Shown here: positions 15,640 through 24,259 of the stretch, in pieces
Numbering within the stretch: position 1 is the stretch's first letter
Layout of the letters: each line of letters begins with the position of its first letter
Source: an uncultured Prevotellaceae bacterium
GTDB lineage: Bacteria > Bacteroidota > Bacteroidia > Bacteroidales > Muribaculaceae
NCBI GenBank assembly: GCA_900318535.1
Contig: ONKU01000002.1
Location: forward strand, 1 to 64,000
Length of the DNA stretch: 64,000 nt
Direction: 5' to 3'
Position numbers and translations under genes: made by a program
Notes under the pieces: generated by a model
Seen by the model: only the letters and a program-made list of their open reading frames with translations
What the model was told of the DNA's origin: nothing
Database searches by the model: none

Positions 15640-16404
15640 TTATTTGTTGCGTGAAATGATCTCGTGGGCCAGCTGGATGTGGCTCGTGGCGCCGCGGCAG
15701 TTGGGGTCATACTGCGTCACGGGCATGCCGTGGCTGGGTGCCTCGCTGATGCGGGTATTGCGCGGGATGACCGTGTTGAAGACCATGTTGCCGAAGTGGC
15801 TCTTCAGCTCCTCATAAATCTCGTTGGCGAGCCTGAGACGGGCGTCATACATGGTGAGAAGGAAGCCCTCGATGCGCAGGCCGGCATTGAGCTTGGCCTT
15901 GATGATGCGGATGGTGTTGAGCAGCTTGCTGATGCCCTCCAGTGCGAAATACTCGGCCTGGACCGGAATAATGACGCTGTTGGCCGCGGTCAAGGCGTTG
16001 ACCGTGATCAGGCCCAGCGAGGGGCTGCAGTCGATAATGATGTAGTCATAGTCGTCCTGGACCAGCTTCAAGGCCTTGCCCAGCACGCGTTCACGTCCTT
16101 GTTTTTCAACGAGTTCCAGTTCTGCTCCCACCAGGTCGATGCGTGAGCCCAGCAGCTTGAGCCCCTCGACGTTGGTCTTGATGATCGCGCTGCGCATGGG
16201 GTAGTCGTCCACCAGGCATTCATAGATGGTCGACGACATGTCCTTGGGCTCAATGCCCAGGCCCGATGTGGCGTTGGCCTGCGGATCGGCGTCAATGAGC
16301 AGGACGCGCTGGCCGCTGGCGGCCAATGCTGCCGACAGGTTGATGGCGGTAGTGGTTTTGCCCACGCCGCCCTTTTGGTTAGCTATTGCTATTATCTTTC
16401 CCAT
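15640..16404 (-). CDS. parA: Chromosome partition ATPase ParA (Soj)
   Basis: The frame extends back to 16458, but the ATG at 16404 gives the family-typical start MGKIIAIANQKGGVGKTTTA, so 254 residues. The deviant Walker A (KGGVGKTT, with the signature lysine), the Walker A' DADPQANAT and the Walker B IIIDCSPSLGLIT are complete. ParA is the DNA-binding ATPase that moves ParB-bound origins. It is the first gene of the minus-strand run parA-parB-DUF5683-mltD. An inverted repeat TGAAGT-aa-ACTTCA lies about 60 bp upstream (16464-16477) and could be an autoregulation site. Confidence 0.95.
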   Translation of the reverse strand: MGKIIAIANQKGGVGKTTTAINLSAALAASGQRVLLIDADPQANATSGLGIEPKDMSSTIYECLVDDYPMRSAIIKTNVEGLKLLGSRIDLVGAELELVEKQGRERVLGKALKLVQDDYDYIIIDCSPSLGLITVNALTAANSVIIPVQAEYFALEGISKLLNTIRIIKAKLNAGLRIEGFLLTMYDARLRLANEIYEELKSHFGNMVFNTVIPRNTRISEAPSHGMPVTQYDPNCRGATSHIQLAHEIISRNK

Positions 16405-16868
16405 GAGTAGGTGTTGTAGTCTATATATTATCATAAATGAACATCGGCTGCGCCTCATCCATTGAAGTAAACTTCATGGCTTTCGGCTTGGGCGATGTTT
16501 CACGGGTACAAAGGAACAATAATTTACTCAAAAAAGCGCTAAAAACTCCGTTAAAATCGGTGAATTGTTTAAAACTTAACATAAATGTTAATAAAACGTG
16601 GAACATTCGATTTTTTACCATTATGGCACTTTAATGCGAGTCTCTTCATGTAGCGGCGTGAATATGAATCTCATGGCTAAAAGATACTAAATAGTTAATT
16701 AGGGCAACATTTAACCATGATTTAAGCCAATATTATGAAAAAATGGATTAAATTTGCAGGCTGCTTGCATGTGAAGGAGAAATTGCCCGATCAGGAGCAA
16801 GACGGCTCATGATGTAAAATTTGCTGAAATAATTGGCCTAGAAACCAAATTAAACAAACATAGAATAG
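16405..16868. other. Divergent control region between parA and the first M6 protease
   Basis: No gene is supported. It carries the TGAAGT-aa-ACTTCA inverted repeat (16464-16477), a parS half-site TGTTTCACG (16497-16505), and a plus-strand -7 element TAAATTTG at 16749-16756. The last lies 113 bp before the M6 start codon, leaving a leader of about 100 bases. The middle is very A+T-rich. Confidence 0.5.
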
Positions 16869-19142
16869 ATGAAAAAAATAACTTCTTTACTGATGCTGGC
16901 GGCGTTGATGTGCTTCAGTGCTGCAGCAAGTCCTGCCCACCGCGGTTCGGTGCTGATGCCGCAGCCCGACGGCTCGATGTTGTCGGTTTGCCTCGTGGGC
17001 GATGAATTCTATCATTTCAATACCACTGCCGATGGCTACACCATCATGCTGAACGATGCTGGCGCTTACGTGTATGCCCAGCGTGACGGCATGTCGCTCG
17101 TACCCACGCAGGTGCTCGCACACGATGCTGCCGACCGCAGTGTCGATGAATGGGCCTTGCTGGCGTCTTTGTCCAAGCGTATGGTTGACGAGACCGCAGT
17201 GGCTGAGGGTCACGTGCGTCGTGCCCGTCGCGCCGTTGACATGTCGAACTTTGACTTTGAGAACTTCCGCGGTCTGGTGATCCTGTTGGACTTCACGAAC
17301 AAGAAATTTGCCAGCGAAGATCCGCAGTCGTTCTACAGCGAGATGTTCAGCAGCACGGGCTTCACGGGGTACCATGACCCGATCACCGACCGTGACGTGT
17401 CGTGCCCTGGCAGCGTTCGCGACTACTTCAACGACCAGTCGGATGGAGCGTTTGCTCCGCCCTTTGACGTGTATGGCCCGTATCCTGCGACGTATATCCA
17501 GAACGGCGTTGCCGTGCAGGCGCGTTCGACCCAATGCAACAGTTACTCGCAGATCATCTTCAACAATGCCTTGAAGCAGGCCGACGGTGATGTGAATTTC
17601 TCGCGCTATGACAACAACCATGACGGCAAGATCGACATGGTGTATTTTCTGGTAGCCGGATACAGTTCGAGCTATTCGGGTAACAACCGCGGCTATCTGT
17701 GGCCTCACGCATCGAACTTGAGCTGGACCGGCTCGTCGTATGACGGCAAGAAAATCGACCGTTATGCGAGCTCTACCGAGCTGTACGGCTTTGAGTCGTC
17801 GCCGAACACCGTCACCGTGGAGGGCATCGGCACCGTGGCTCACGAGTTCTCGCATGTGCTGGGCCTGCCCGACTTTTATGATACCGACTATGAGGATGGG
17901 GGCGGCGAGAGCCATCATCCCGGCGGTTGGGACATCATGGCAGACGGTGGTGACTACAACTTCGGGCGCAGCCCAGTGGGTTATTCCTACTATGAGCGCT
18001 ATTCGCTGGGATGGGCCGAGGGCCGTGAACTCACCGAGTCGGGCTCGTATACGCTTAATCCCGTGAACACCAGCGGCGAGGGATACATCCTGCGCAGCCC
18101 CGTGGAGAACGAGTTCTTCATCATCGAGAACCGCCAGAAGACGGGCTGGGACGCCCATCTGCCCGGCCACGGCATGCTTGTCACCCGTGTGGACAGCACC
18201 AACGTGAACATCTGGAAGAATAACGAGGTGAACTGCAATCCCGAGCACAACTACTACGAGCTGCTGCGTGCCGGCAACACGCGTTCCGGTGACTTGATAA
18301 GCGACCCCTTCCCCGGCAGTACCGGAAACATCATGCTCACTAATTCCACCATGCCCAACCTGCACACGTGGGGCGGTATTGAAAATGAATTCAATATCTT
18401 GGCCATTAGTGAAAATGACAACGTCATTTCGTTCAATTTTATGAGGGAGAGCGAGATTACTGCCCTGGTCGAGGATTTTGAGACCATGCCCGTGTCGACG
18501 GGAACCACCGACCAGGATGTTGAAGGGCGCTTTGCGTCGTGGACGTTCAACAAGGCGGGAGTGCGTGCTCCCGGTGATGATAAGGCCATCGGCCAGAACA
18601 GTGTGTTGACCAAGACGCCGAGCGTGTTTTATAGCACTACGCCAGTGTATTACAATATTTATCTGGCCGAGATGACCGTGTTCAACATGTCCTCGACCGA
18701 TGCCAAGTATTCGCTGGAATACTCCGTTGAAAACGATGAAAGCGGCAATCCGGTTTGGGTAATCGCTCCCAGTTCTAAGGGAGCCGATGCCGCCGATGCA
18801 CCCGGCAAGACCCAGAGCAAACTGTATTGGCTGCTGGACCTGGATAACACTCAACCGGCACGTTTCCGCATCTATGAGCGCGCGGGAAACAAGAATGTGG
18901 CCAATTATGTCGACAACCTGACCTTCTATTACACGGGTGAGGCTGGTGGCCCTGCTGACAACAAGAAGGGCGACGTGAACTGTGACGACGAGGTGAACAT
19001 TGCCGATGTCAATGCCATCATCGACATCATCTTGGGCAATAACAATGACCCGGAGACTGCCCGCCATGCCGACGTGAATGGTGACGGCGAGGTGAACATT
19101 GCCGACGTCAATGCCATCATCGACATTATCCTGAACGATTAA
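16869..19142 (+). CDS. Secreted M6-family metalloprotease with C-terminal dockerin-like repeats (paralogue 1)
   Basis: This 757-residue protein starts with a signal peptide (MKKITSLLMLAALMCFSAAAS). A pro-region follows (GDEFYHFNTTADGYTI). The immune-inhibitor-A-like M6 catalytic domain has zinc motif HEFSH at residues 325-329, then VLGLPDFYDTDYE. A beta-rich domain follows. The last 55 or so residues are two calcium-binding-loop repeats (DVNxDxEVNIADVNAIIDIIL). M6 enzymes degrade host or environmental proteins outside the cell. The repeats look like type I dockerin units and may retain or assemble the protein on the surface. The next two genes are full-length paralogues, 8 and 60 bp apart, so they probably form one transcript. 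Confidence 0.92.
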   Translation: MKKITSLLMLAALMCFSAAASPAHRGSVLMPQPDGSMLSVCLVGDEFYHFNTTADGYTIMLNDAGAYVYAQRDGMSLVPTQVLAHDAADRSVDEWALLASLSKRMVDETAVAEGHVRRARRAVDMSNFDFENFRGLVILLDFTNKKFASEDPQSFYSEMFSSTGFTGYHDPITDRDVSCPGSVRDYFNDQSDGAFAPPFDVYGPYPATYIQNGVAVQARSTQCNSYSQIIFNNALKQADGDVNFSRYDNNHDGKIDMVYFLVAGYSSSYSGNNRGYLWPHASNLSWTGSSYDGKKIDRYASSTELYGFESSPNTVTVEGIGTVAHEFSHVLGLPDFYDTDYEDGGGESHHPGGWDIMADGGDYNFGRSPVGYSYYERYSLGWAEGRELTESGSYTLNPVNTSGEGYILRSPVENEFFIIENRQKTGWDAHLPGHGMLVTRVDSTNVNIWKNNEVNCNPEHNYYELLRAGNTRSGDLISDPFPGSTGNIMLTNSTMPNLHTWGGIENEFNILAISENDNVISFNFMRESEITALVEDFETMPVSTGTTDQDVEGRFASWTFNKAGVRAPGDDKAIGQNSVLTKTPSVFYSTTPVYYNIYLAEMTVFNMSSTDAKYSLEYSVENDESGNPVWVIAPSSKGADAADAPGKTQSKLYWLLDLDNTQPARFRIYERAGNKNVANYVDNLTFYYTGEAGGPADNKKGDVNCDDEVNIADVNAIIDIILGNNNDPETARHADVNGDGEVNIADVNAIIDIILND

Positions 19143-19150
19143 AAACATTT

Positions 19151-21376
19151 ATGAATACGAATCACAGTTTTATTAACAAAGTTATGAGGAAATACCTTTT
19201 GTCATTCGTCTTGGGATTGTTCTGCCTTGCAGCGCAGGCAATTCCTGCCGACCGCACCCCCATTCAGGTAACCCAACCTGACGGGACCACGCTGACCATC
19301 ACCCTGCATGGTGATGAATTCTTCCATTTTACCACCACGGTCGACGGTTATACCGTCCTGAAGAATTCGGCAGGCTTTTATACCTATGCCCGCCTCGACG
19401 GCGACCGCCTGGTGGCCGGTGACCGCATCGCCCGCGACCCGTCGCGCCGCTCGGCAGACGATAAAGCGGCTCTGGCAGCGGTACCCAAAGGGTTGACCGA
19501 CCGTCAACAGGTGAGACAAGGTAACCAGATGCTGGGCAACCGCAATAGCGCGATGAGGCGTGTGGGCGCCGACGGACTGATGGACTATGACAATTTCCGC
19601 GGTCTGATTATCTTGGTCAATTACACCGACAAGAAGTTCTCGATGGCGAATCCCGGAGCATTCTATGATGACATGGTTAATACCTGTGATTATACGGGCT
19701 ACACGCTTAATAACCGTCATGTTAGCATGACAGGCAGCGTACGAGACTATTTTTTCGATAACTCCAATCACATTTTTGACCCGCACTTTGACGTGGTGGG
19801 TCCGGTTGATGTGCCGTATTCATGCCGTTATCCCCAGAGTACCGACCACGCTGATGAGATCTTCAATGCCGCTTTGGCAGCTCTTGATGACGAAATCGAC
19901 TACAGCGATTACGATACCGACGGTGACGGCTACGTGGACATGGTCTTCTTCCTGGTGGCAGGCTTGGCGGCCAACTACGGCGGTAACGATGAGAACTACC
20001 TGTGGCCTCACATGTATTACCTGTATTGGTCTCCTGCTTTGGATGGCGTGGGCTTTGGCCTGTATGCCTGCTCGACCGAAATTGCGGGCTGGGAAGGGTA
20101 TTACAGCAGCGTGAACGGCATCGGCACCTTCTGCCATGAGTTTGGGCATGTATTGGGTCTGCCTGACCTGTATGATACTGACTATGAGGGTAGTGGCGGT
20201 GAGAGCCGCAATCCTGGCGAGTGGTCTATCATGGCTGGCGGCAGCGGTAACAACTTTGGCCGCAACCCAGTGGGCTATAGCCTGTATGAACGCTATGCCC
20301 TGGGCTTCACTACACCCGAGTTGATGGAGGAAGAAGGTAATTACGCCATCCCGCCGCTCGACGAGAGCAACCTCGGTTACCGATTGAACACGCCTAATCA
20401 GAATGAGTTCTTTCTCATCGAGAACCGCCAGGCAGGAAAGTGGGATAAGTTTCTTCCTGGCCATGGCATGATGGTGGCCCGTGTCGATTCCAGCAACGTG
20501 AATGTGTGGTGGCAAAATACGGTCAATTGTAACCCCAACCATATGTATTATGAGCTCATGAGGGCCAATTATATGGGTCGGGATTCGGAATATGACCCGT
20601 TCCCCGGCTCTGCAGGTGTGACCTCGATTACCAACTTCACCAACCCCAGTCTGCTCACCTGGGACAAATCTTTCAACGATTTCTCTATCTTAGATATCGC
20701 TGAATCGAACAAAAATATCACTTTTAGATTAAAGAGCAGCTCTACTATTCAGAATATTATCGAGGATTTTGAAAATATTCCTGTGACCGATGATGTTGAT
20801 GCTAAGAATGTGCAGGGTGCCTTCTGCAAATGGGATTTCACGAGATGTAGAGTCGTTGAACCAGGCGAGGGCAAGTGTGATGGCCTGCGGGCTGTTGCCA
20901 TGAAGACCCCCAGCATGGTGTCAACCGCCAGACCGCTCACACAGAAGCCCTATGCCGTGCGATATGTGGTCTATAACCCGAGCACAACCAGGGCAAACTT
21001 CAAGTTTACCTATTCGTTGGATGGTGGCACGACGTGGATCGATGAGGGAGATAATATCCTTTCGGTCGATGCCAAGTCATCCCATTCCATCATCATAATG
21101 TTGCCCATGACCGATCCCATCATGCTGCGCATCAACCAAACGGCAGGCAGCACCCGCACCTATTGCTATTTGGATAATATCCAGCTGTTTTATGAGGAGG
21201 AGTGGCCTCTTAAGGGCGACGTGAACGACGACGGCGAGGTGAACATTGCCGACGTGAATGCTGTGATTGGCCTCATCCTGCGCGGTTCTAATGACCCGAA
21301 GGGTGACGTGAATGGCGACGGCGAGGTGAACATTGCCGATGTGAATATGATTATCGACCTGATAATCAATGAATAA
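19151..21376 (+). CDS. Secreted M6-family metalloprotease with dockerin-like repeats (paralogue 2)
   Basis: Two starts are possible. The ATG at 19151 (741 residues) leaves only 8 bp after the previous stop. The ATG at 19184 begins MRKYLLSFVLGLFCLAAQA, a tighter signal peptide. The zinc motif is HEFGH (His329 and His333 from the first start) within the same VLGLPDLYDTDYE context as its neighbours. Aspartate-rich loops (YDTDGDGYVDMVFFLVAG) precede it. The C-terminus has two dockerin-like repeats (DVNDDGEVNIADVNAVIGLIL and a second unit to the end). All catalytic residues visible in paralogue 1 are kept, so it should be active. Its role is presumably extracellular protein breakdown. Confidence 0.92.
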   Translation: MNTNHSFINKVMRKYLLSFVLGLFCLAAQAIPADRTPIQVTQPDGTTLTITLHGDEFFHFTTTVDGYTVLKNSAGFYTYARLDGDRLVAGDRIARDPSRRSADDKAALAAVPKGLTDRQQVRQGNQMLGNRNSAMRRVGADGLMDYDNFRGLIILVNYTDKKFSMANPGAFYDDMVNTCDYTGYTLNNRHVSMTGSVRDYFFDNSNHIFDPHFDVVGPVDVPYSCRYPQSTDHADEIFNAALAALDDEIDYSDYDTDGDGYVDMVFFLVAGLAANYGGNDENYLWPHMYYLYWSPALDGVGFGLYACSTEIAGWEGYYSSVNGIGTFCHEFGHVLGLPDLYDTDYEGSGGESRNPGEWSIMAGGSGNNFGRNPVGYSLYERYALGFTTPELMEEEGNYAIPPLDESNLGYRLNTPNQNEFFLIENRQAGKWDKFLPGHGMMVARVDSSNVNVWWQNTVNCNPNHMYYELMRANYMGRDSEYDPFPGSAGVTSITNFTNPSLLTWDKSFNDFSILDIAESNKNITFRLKSSSTIQNIIEDFENIPVTDDVDAKNVQGAFCKWDFTRCRVVEPGEGKCDGLRAVAMKTPSMVSTARPLTQKPYAVRYVVYNPSTTRANFKFTYSLDGGTTWIDEGDNILSVDAKSSHSIIIMLPMTDPIMLRINQTAGSTRTYCYLDNIQLFYEEEWPLKGDVNDDGEVNIADVNAVIGLILRGSNDPKGDVNGDGEVNIADVNMIIDLIINE

Positions 21377-21436
21377 TTTATCTTGCTTAACTAGTTTTAA
21401 TATCATTATATTATTAATTGATTAACACTTCAGGCT

Positions 21437-23695
21437 ATGAAAAAAACTCTATTGCTCATTGCAATGGGAATGGTGTGTATGTTTGCACATGCGACCCCTG
21501 CAGATCCGACTCCCGCTAAGGTGACACAACCTGATGGAACAACGGTTACCGTGCAGCTCCACGGTGACGAGTTTTTTAACTACTTGACAACCCTCGATGG
21601 TTATACCGTGGTCAAGAATAAGGCAGGTTATTATACCTATGCCCGTCTCGACGGTAACCAACTGGTTGCAAGTGACCGCATCGCGCGTGACAACCGCACG
21701 GCTGCCGATAAAGCCTATCTCGCTGGTGTATCCAAGGGTCTGATCAGCAAGGACCAGGCAGAGCGTGGCGCCAAGCTGCTCAACCACCGCAACAACTTGA
21801 TACGCGGTATTGGTCACGGAGGCCACATGGACTACAGCAAGTTCCGTGGTCTGATTATCCTCATCAACTACACCGACAGGAAATTTGATGACTATGTTCC
21901 CTGGAACTACACGCCTATTGACTTTTACGAGGCAATGATCAATAGTCATGACTACAAGGGTTTCACACTTCCCGCTGGCACCAAGGTTGAGTGCATGGGC
22001 AGTGTGCGCGACTACTACTATGACAACTCGTTCCAGCAGTTTGACCCGCACTTCGACATCCTAGGTCCCGTGGACGTTCCCTTCGCCTGCACCGATGCCC
22101 ACCAGTTCAATTGCGACTCCATCTTCTTTGCCGCTCTTGAGACCCTTGACCCTGATGTGGACTTCAGCCAGTATGACACCGATGAGGACGGCACTGCCGA
22201 TATGGTGTTCTTCCTCGTAGCCGGCCATGGATCGGACTATAGTTCCAACAACAGGGATTACCTGTGGCCCCACATGAAGAACTTCACCCAGTCGCCCGTG
22301 CTCGATGGTGTGAACTTCAGGCTCTATGCTTGCTCGACCAATATGACAGGCGAAGAGAATGAGTATTATATCGTTTACAACAACATCTCAGGCATTGGCC
22401 CCATCTGTCATGAGTTCAGTCATTGTCTGGGCTTGCCCGATCTGTATGATACCGACAATGACGGCAGTGGTGGAATAACCCGCCAGTATCCGATGACCTG
22501 GTCCATTATGGCCAGCGGTTTCAAGAACAACATGGGCCGCAATCCTGCGGGATACAGCCTGTATGAGCGCTATGCCTTGGGCTTTGCACAGCTCACCCTC
22601 ATCGAGGGAGAGGGGACCATCGAAGTGCCTGCCCTTGAGAAGAGCAACACGGGTTACCGGTTGAACACAGCCAATAAGAATGAGTACTTCATCCTCGAGA
22701 ACCGTCAGCGCATCAAGTGGGATAAAAATCTGGCCGGTCCCGGCATGCTCATTTGGCGTGTAGACTCGACCAATGCCGATGTGTGGGAGAACAATTTGGT
22801 CAATGCCAACCCCAACCACAATTATATGGAGGTGCTCAGGGCCAACTTCAACGGGATAAGCGACAGCTACAATGACCCGTTCCCCGGTGTTTCCAATGTC
22901 ACCTCTATCACCAACTCGACCAGCCCCAACCTGCGCACATGGGACGGTAAGATGAGCCATTATGCCCTTGTCAACATTGCTCAGGCCGACAGCATCATAA
23001 CCTTTGATGTGGTGGTTGACAACACCAAGAGCTCGATCGAGGACTTCGAGAAGATGCCCGTGGGTGCTACCCTCAACGAGCGTGGCGTGGCTGGCGTTTA
23101 TGCCAACTGGGACTTCTATAATTGTGCGGTTGTCGATACGGCCCAGGTGGGTAACGGGCACGTGGTTGCCATGCGTAACGGCAGCTACTTCAATACCGTC
23201 GAGAACCTGAACAAGATTCCCCAGATTGTCCGCTTCACGATCTACAATCCCACCTCAACAGGCGTCATGATCACTCCACAATACTCTAAGGACGATGGCA
23301 GCCGATGGAGGTCATTGGATGAATACCCATACGACTTCTATGTGGCAGCGGGGGGCACCCTCACGGTTACAATCACCTCATTGCCGACCAATGTGCCCAT
23401 CATGCTGCGCATCAAGCAGACCTCGGGCAGCAGCTCGGAGTATTGCTACATCGACGATATCGAGATATGCTACGAGAACACTTGGGAGCCCGAGGAACCC
23501 GAGTATATCCTGGGTGACGTGAATGACGACGGCATGGTGAATATTGCTGACGTGACCAGGCTCATCGACTATCTGCTCGATAACGAGAATACTGCCAATT
23601 TCAATGTGAATGCTGCCAAGGTCAATGGCGATGCCGACATCAACATTGCCGACGTGACCGCATTGATTGATCGCCTGCTCAATTCTGCCGACTGA
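21437..23695 (+). CDS. Secreted M6-family metalloprotease with dockerin-like repeats (paralogue 3)
   Basis: This 752-residue protein has signal peptide MKKTLLLIAMGMVCMFAHA, the shared pro-region and zinc motif HEFSH at residues 325-329. Its C-terminal repeats differ from the first two paralogues: they read NIADVTRLIDYLL and NIADVTALIDRLL, the same subtype as in the C10 protease and the deiminase-like protein. The tail may therefore have been exchanged or diverged separately from the catalytic part. A gap of 60 bp separates it from paralogue 2. No defect is visible. Promoter and terminator signals lie after it (23835-23940). Confidence 0.92.
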   Translation: MKKTLLLIAMGMVCMFAHATPADPTPAKVTQPDGTTVTVQLHGDEFFNYLTTLDGYTVVKNKAGYYTYARLDGNQLVASDRIARDNRTAADKAYLAGVSKGLISKDQAERGAKLLNHRNNLIRGIGHGGHMDYSKFRGLIILINYTDRKFDDYVPWNYTPIDFYEAMINSHDYKGFTLPAGTKVECMGSVRDYYYDNSFQQFDPHFDILGPVDVPFACTDAHQFNCDSIFFAALETLDPDVDFSQYDTDEDGTADMVFFLVAGHGSDYSSNNRDYLWPHMKNFTQSPVLDGVNFRLYACSTNMTGEENEYYIVYNNISGIGPICHEFSHCLGLPDLYDTDNDGSGGITRQYPMTWSIMASGFKNNMGRNPAGYSLYERYALGFAQLTLIEGEGTIEVPALEKSNTGYRLNTANKNEYFILENRQRIKWDKNLAGPGMLIWRVDSTNADVWENNLVNANPNHNYMEVLRANFNGISDSYNDPFPGVSNVTSITNSTSPNLRTWDGKMSHYALVNIAQADSIITFDVVVDNTKSSIEDFEKMPVGATLNERGVAGVYANWDFYNCAVVDTAQVGNGHVVAMRNGSYFNTVENLNKIPQIVRFTIYNPTSTGVMITPQYSKDDGSRWRSLDEYPYDFYVAAGGTLTVTITSLPTNVPIMLRIKQTSGSSSEYCYIDDIEICYENTWEPEEPEYILGDVNDDGMVNIADVTRLIDYLLDNENTANFNVNAAKVNGDADINIADVTALIDRLLNSAD

Positions 23696-23834
23696 TATTG
23701 TACAGGCTTGAAACGTGCAACAACTTTGATGTCAAAGTGATTGGAATTATTTCTGGTGTTTTTCAAAAATAACCGAGTTGATTTCACCCTACTGAAATCA
23801 GTTAACTTAAAATAACAAATTTTAGCAAAAATAA

Positions 23835-23866
23835 TTTGGCAATCACCTGAATCGGCAGTACTTTTG
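23835..23866 (+). promoter_or_regulatory. Promoter (TTTGG, 20 bp, TACTTTTG) of a short candidate RNA
   Basis: TTTGG begins at 23835 and TACTTTTG lies at 23859-23866, an ideal Bacteroidota promoter spacing. No open frame follows; instead a strong terminator ends about 70 bases downstream. Confidence 0.6.
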
Positions 23867-23872
23867 CGTCAA

Positions 23873-23938
23873 AGTTGGAAATATTAATACTATTCATCCT
23901 AAACGGACATCGCGTTGTGAAACGCGGTGTTTGTTTTT
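23873..23938 (+). ncRNA. Candidate small RNA of about 65 bases
   Basis: It lies between a well-spaced promoter (ending 23866) and the terminator hairpin at 23907-23930 followed by TTGTTTTTTA. The segment is too short and stop-rich to encode a protein. It sits between the last M6 gene and the C10 gene, so it could also be a read-through leader. The call rests only on signal arrangement. Confidence 0.35.
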
Positions 23939-23940
23939 TA
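23907..23940 (+). terminator. Intrinsic terminator
   Basis: Stem ACATCGCGTT (23907-23916) pairs with AACGCGGTGT (23921-23930), with one G-U pair and loop GTGA. It is followed by TTGTTTTTTA. Confidence 0.8.
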
Positions 23941-24042
23941 TTTGGTATAATCGAGGGCTTTGAAAGTCCCTATGCTTGCTGGTGTTTTTCTATGATTTCA
24001 AGCGGGAAATGTGGATTTTTATAATATTTGCCTCGAAAAAAT

Positions 24043-24073
24043 TTTGGAATCTCAATAGAATAGCCTATTTTTG
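24043..24073 (+). promoter_or_regulatory. Promoter of the C10 protease gene
   Basis: TTTTGG at 24043-24048 and TATTTTTG at 24066-24073 are about 18 bp apart and fit the -33/-7 consensus. The transcript would have a leader of about 180 bases. That leader includes GAGG-ttta-CCTC followed by ATTTTTT (24140-24158), a weak terminator-like hairpin. Confidence 0.65.
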
Positions 24074-24259
24074 TGGCCGTGAAACGAAAAAGATTGTGAG
24101 GTGTAATCTGCTGTAGTTGGTCTCAATAGCGGTACCAACGAGGTTTACCTCATTTTTTGTCATCAATGTATGCGTTCGTTTCAAGCGCTGATGAAAAGCA
24201 TTCTGGATACTAATTATAGTTGGATACTAATTTTTAATAACACTTTAATAACTATTGCA

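Noticed and set aside
16497-16512. parS-like TGTTTCACG followed by non-matching bases
   Set aside because: Only nine bases at the left match the 16-base parS and the right half is degenerate, so it is not called a parS site.
18964-19139. Evidence for a cellulosome because of dockerin-like repeats
   Set aside because: The window has no cohesin, scaffoldin or glycoside hydrolase of cellulosome type, and the tagged proteins are proteases and a deiminase.
16887-19148. A 753-codon open frame on the minus strand, opposite the first M6 protease
   Set aside because: It mirrors the strong codon bias of the real gene. It has no recognised domain, signal peptide or promoter, and the sense strand encodes a full M6 protease.
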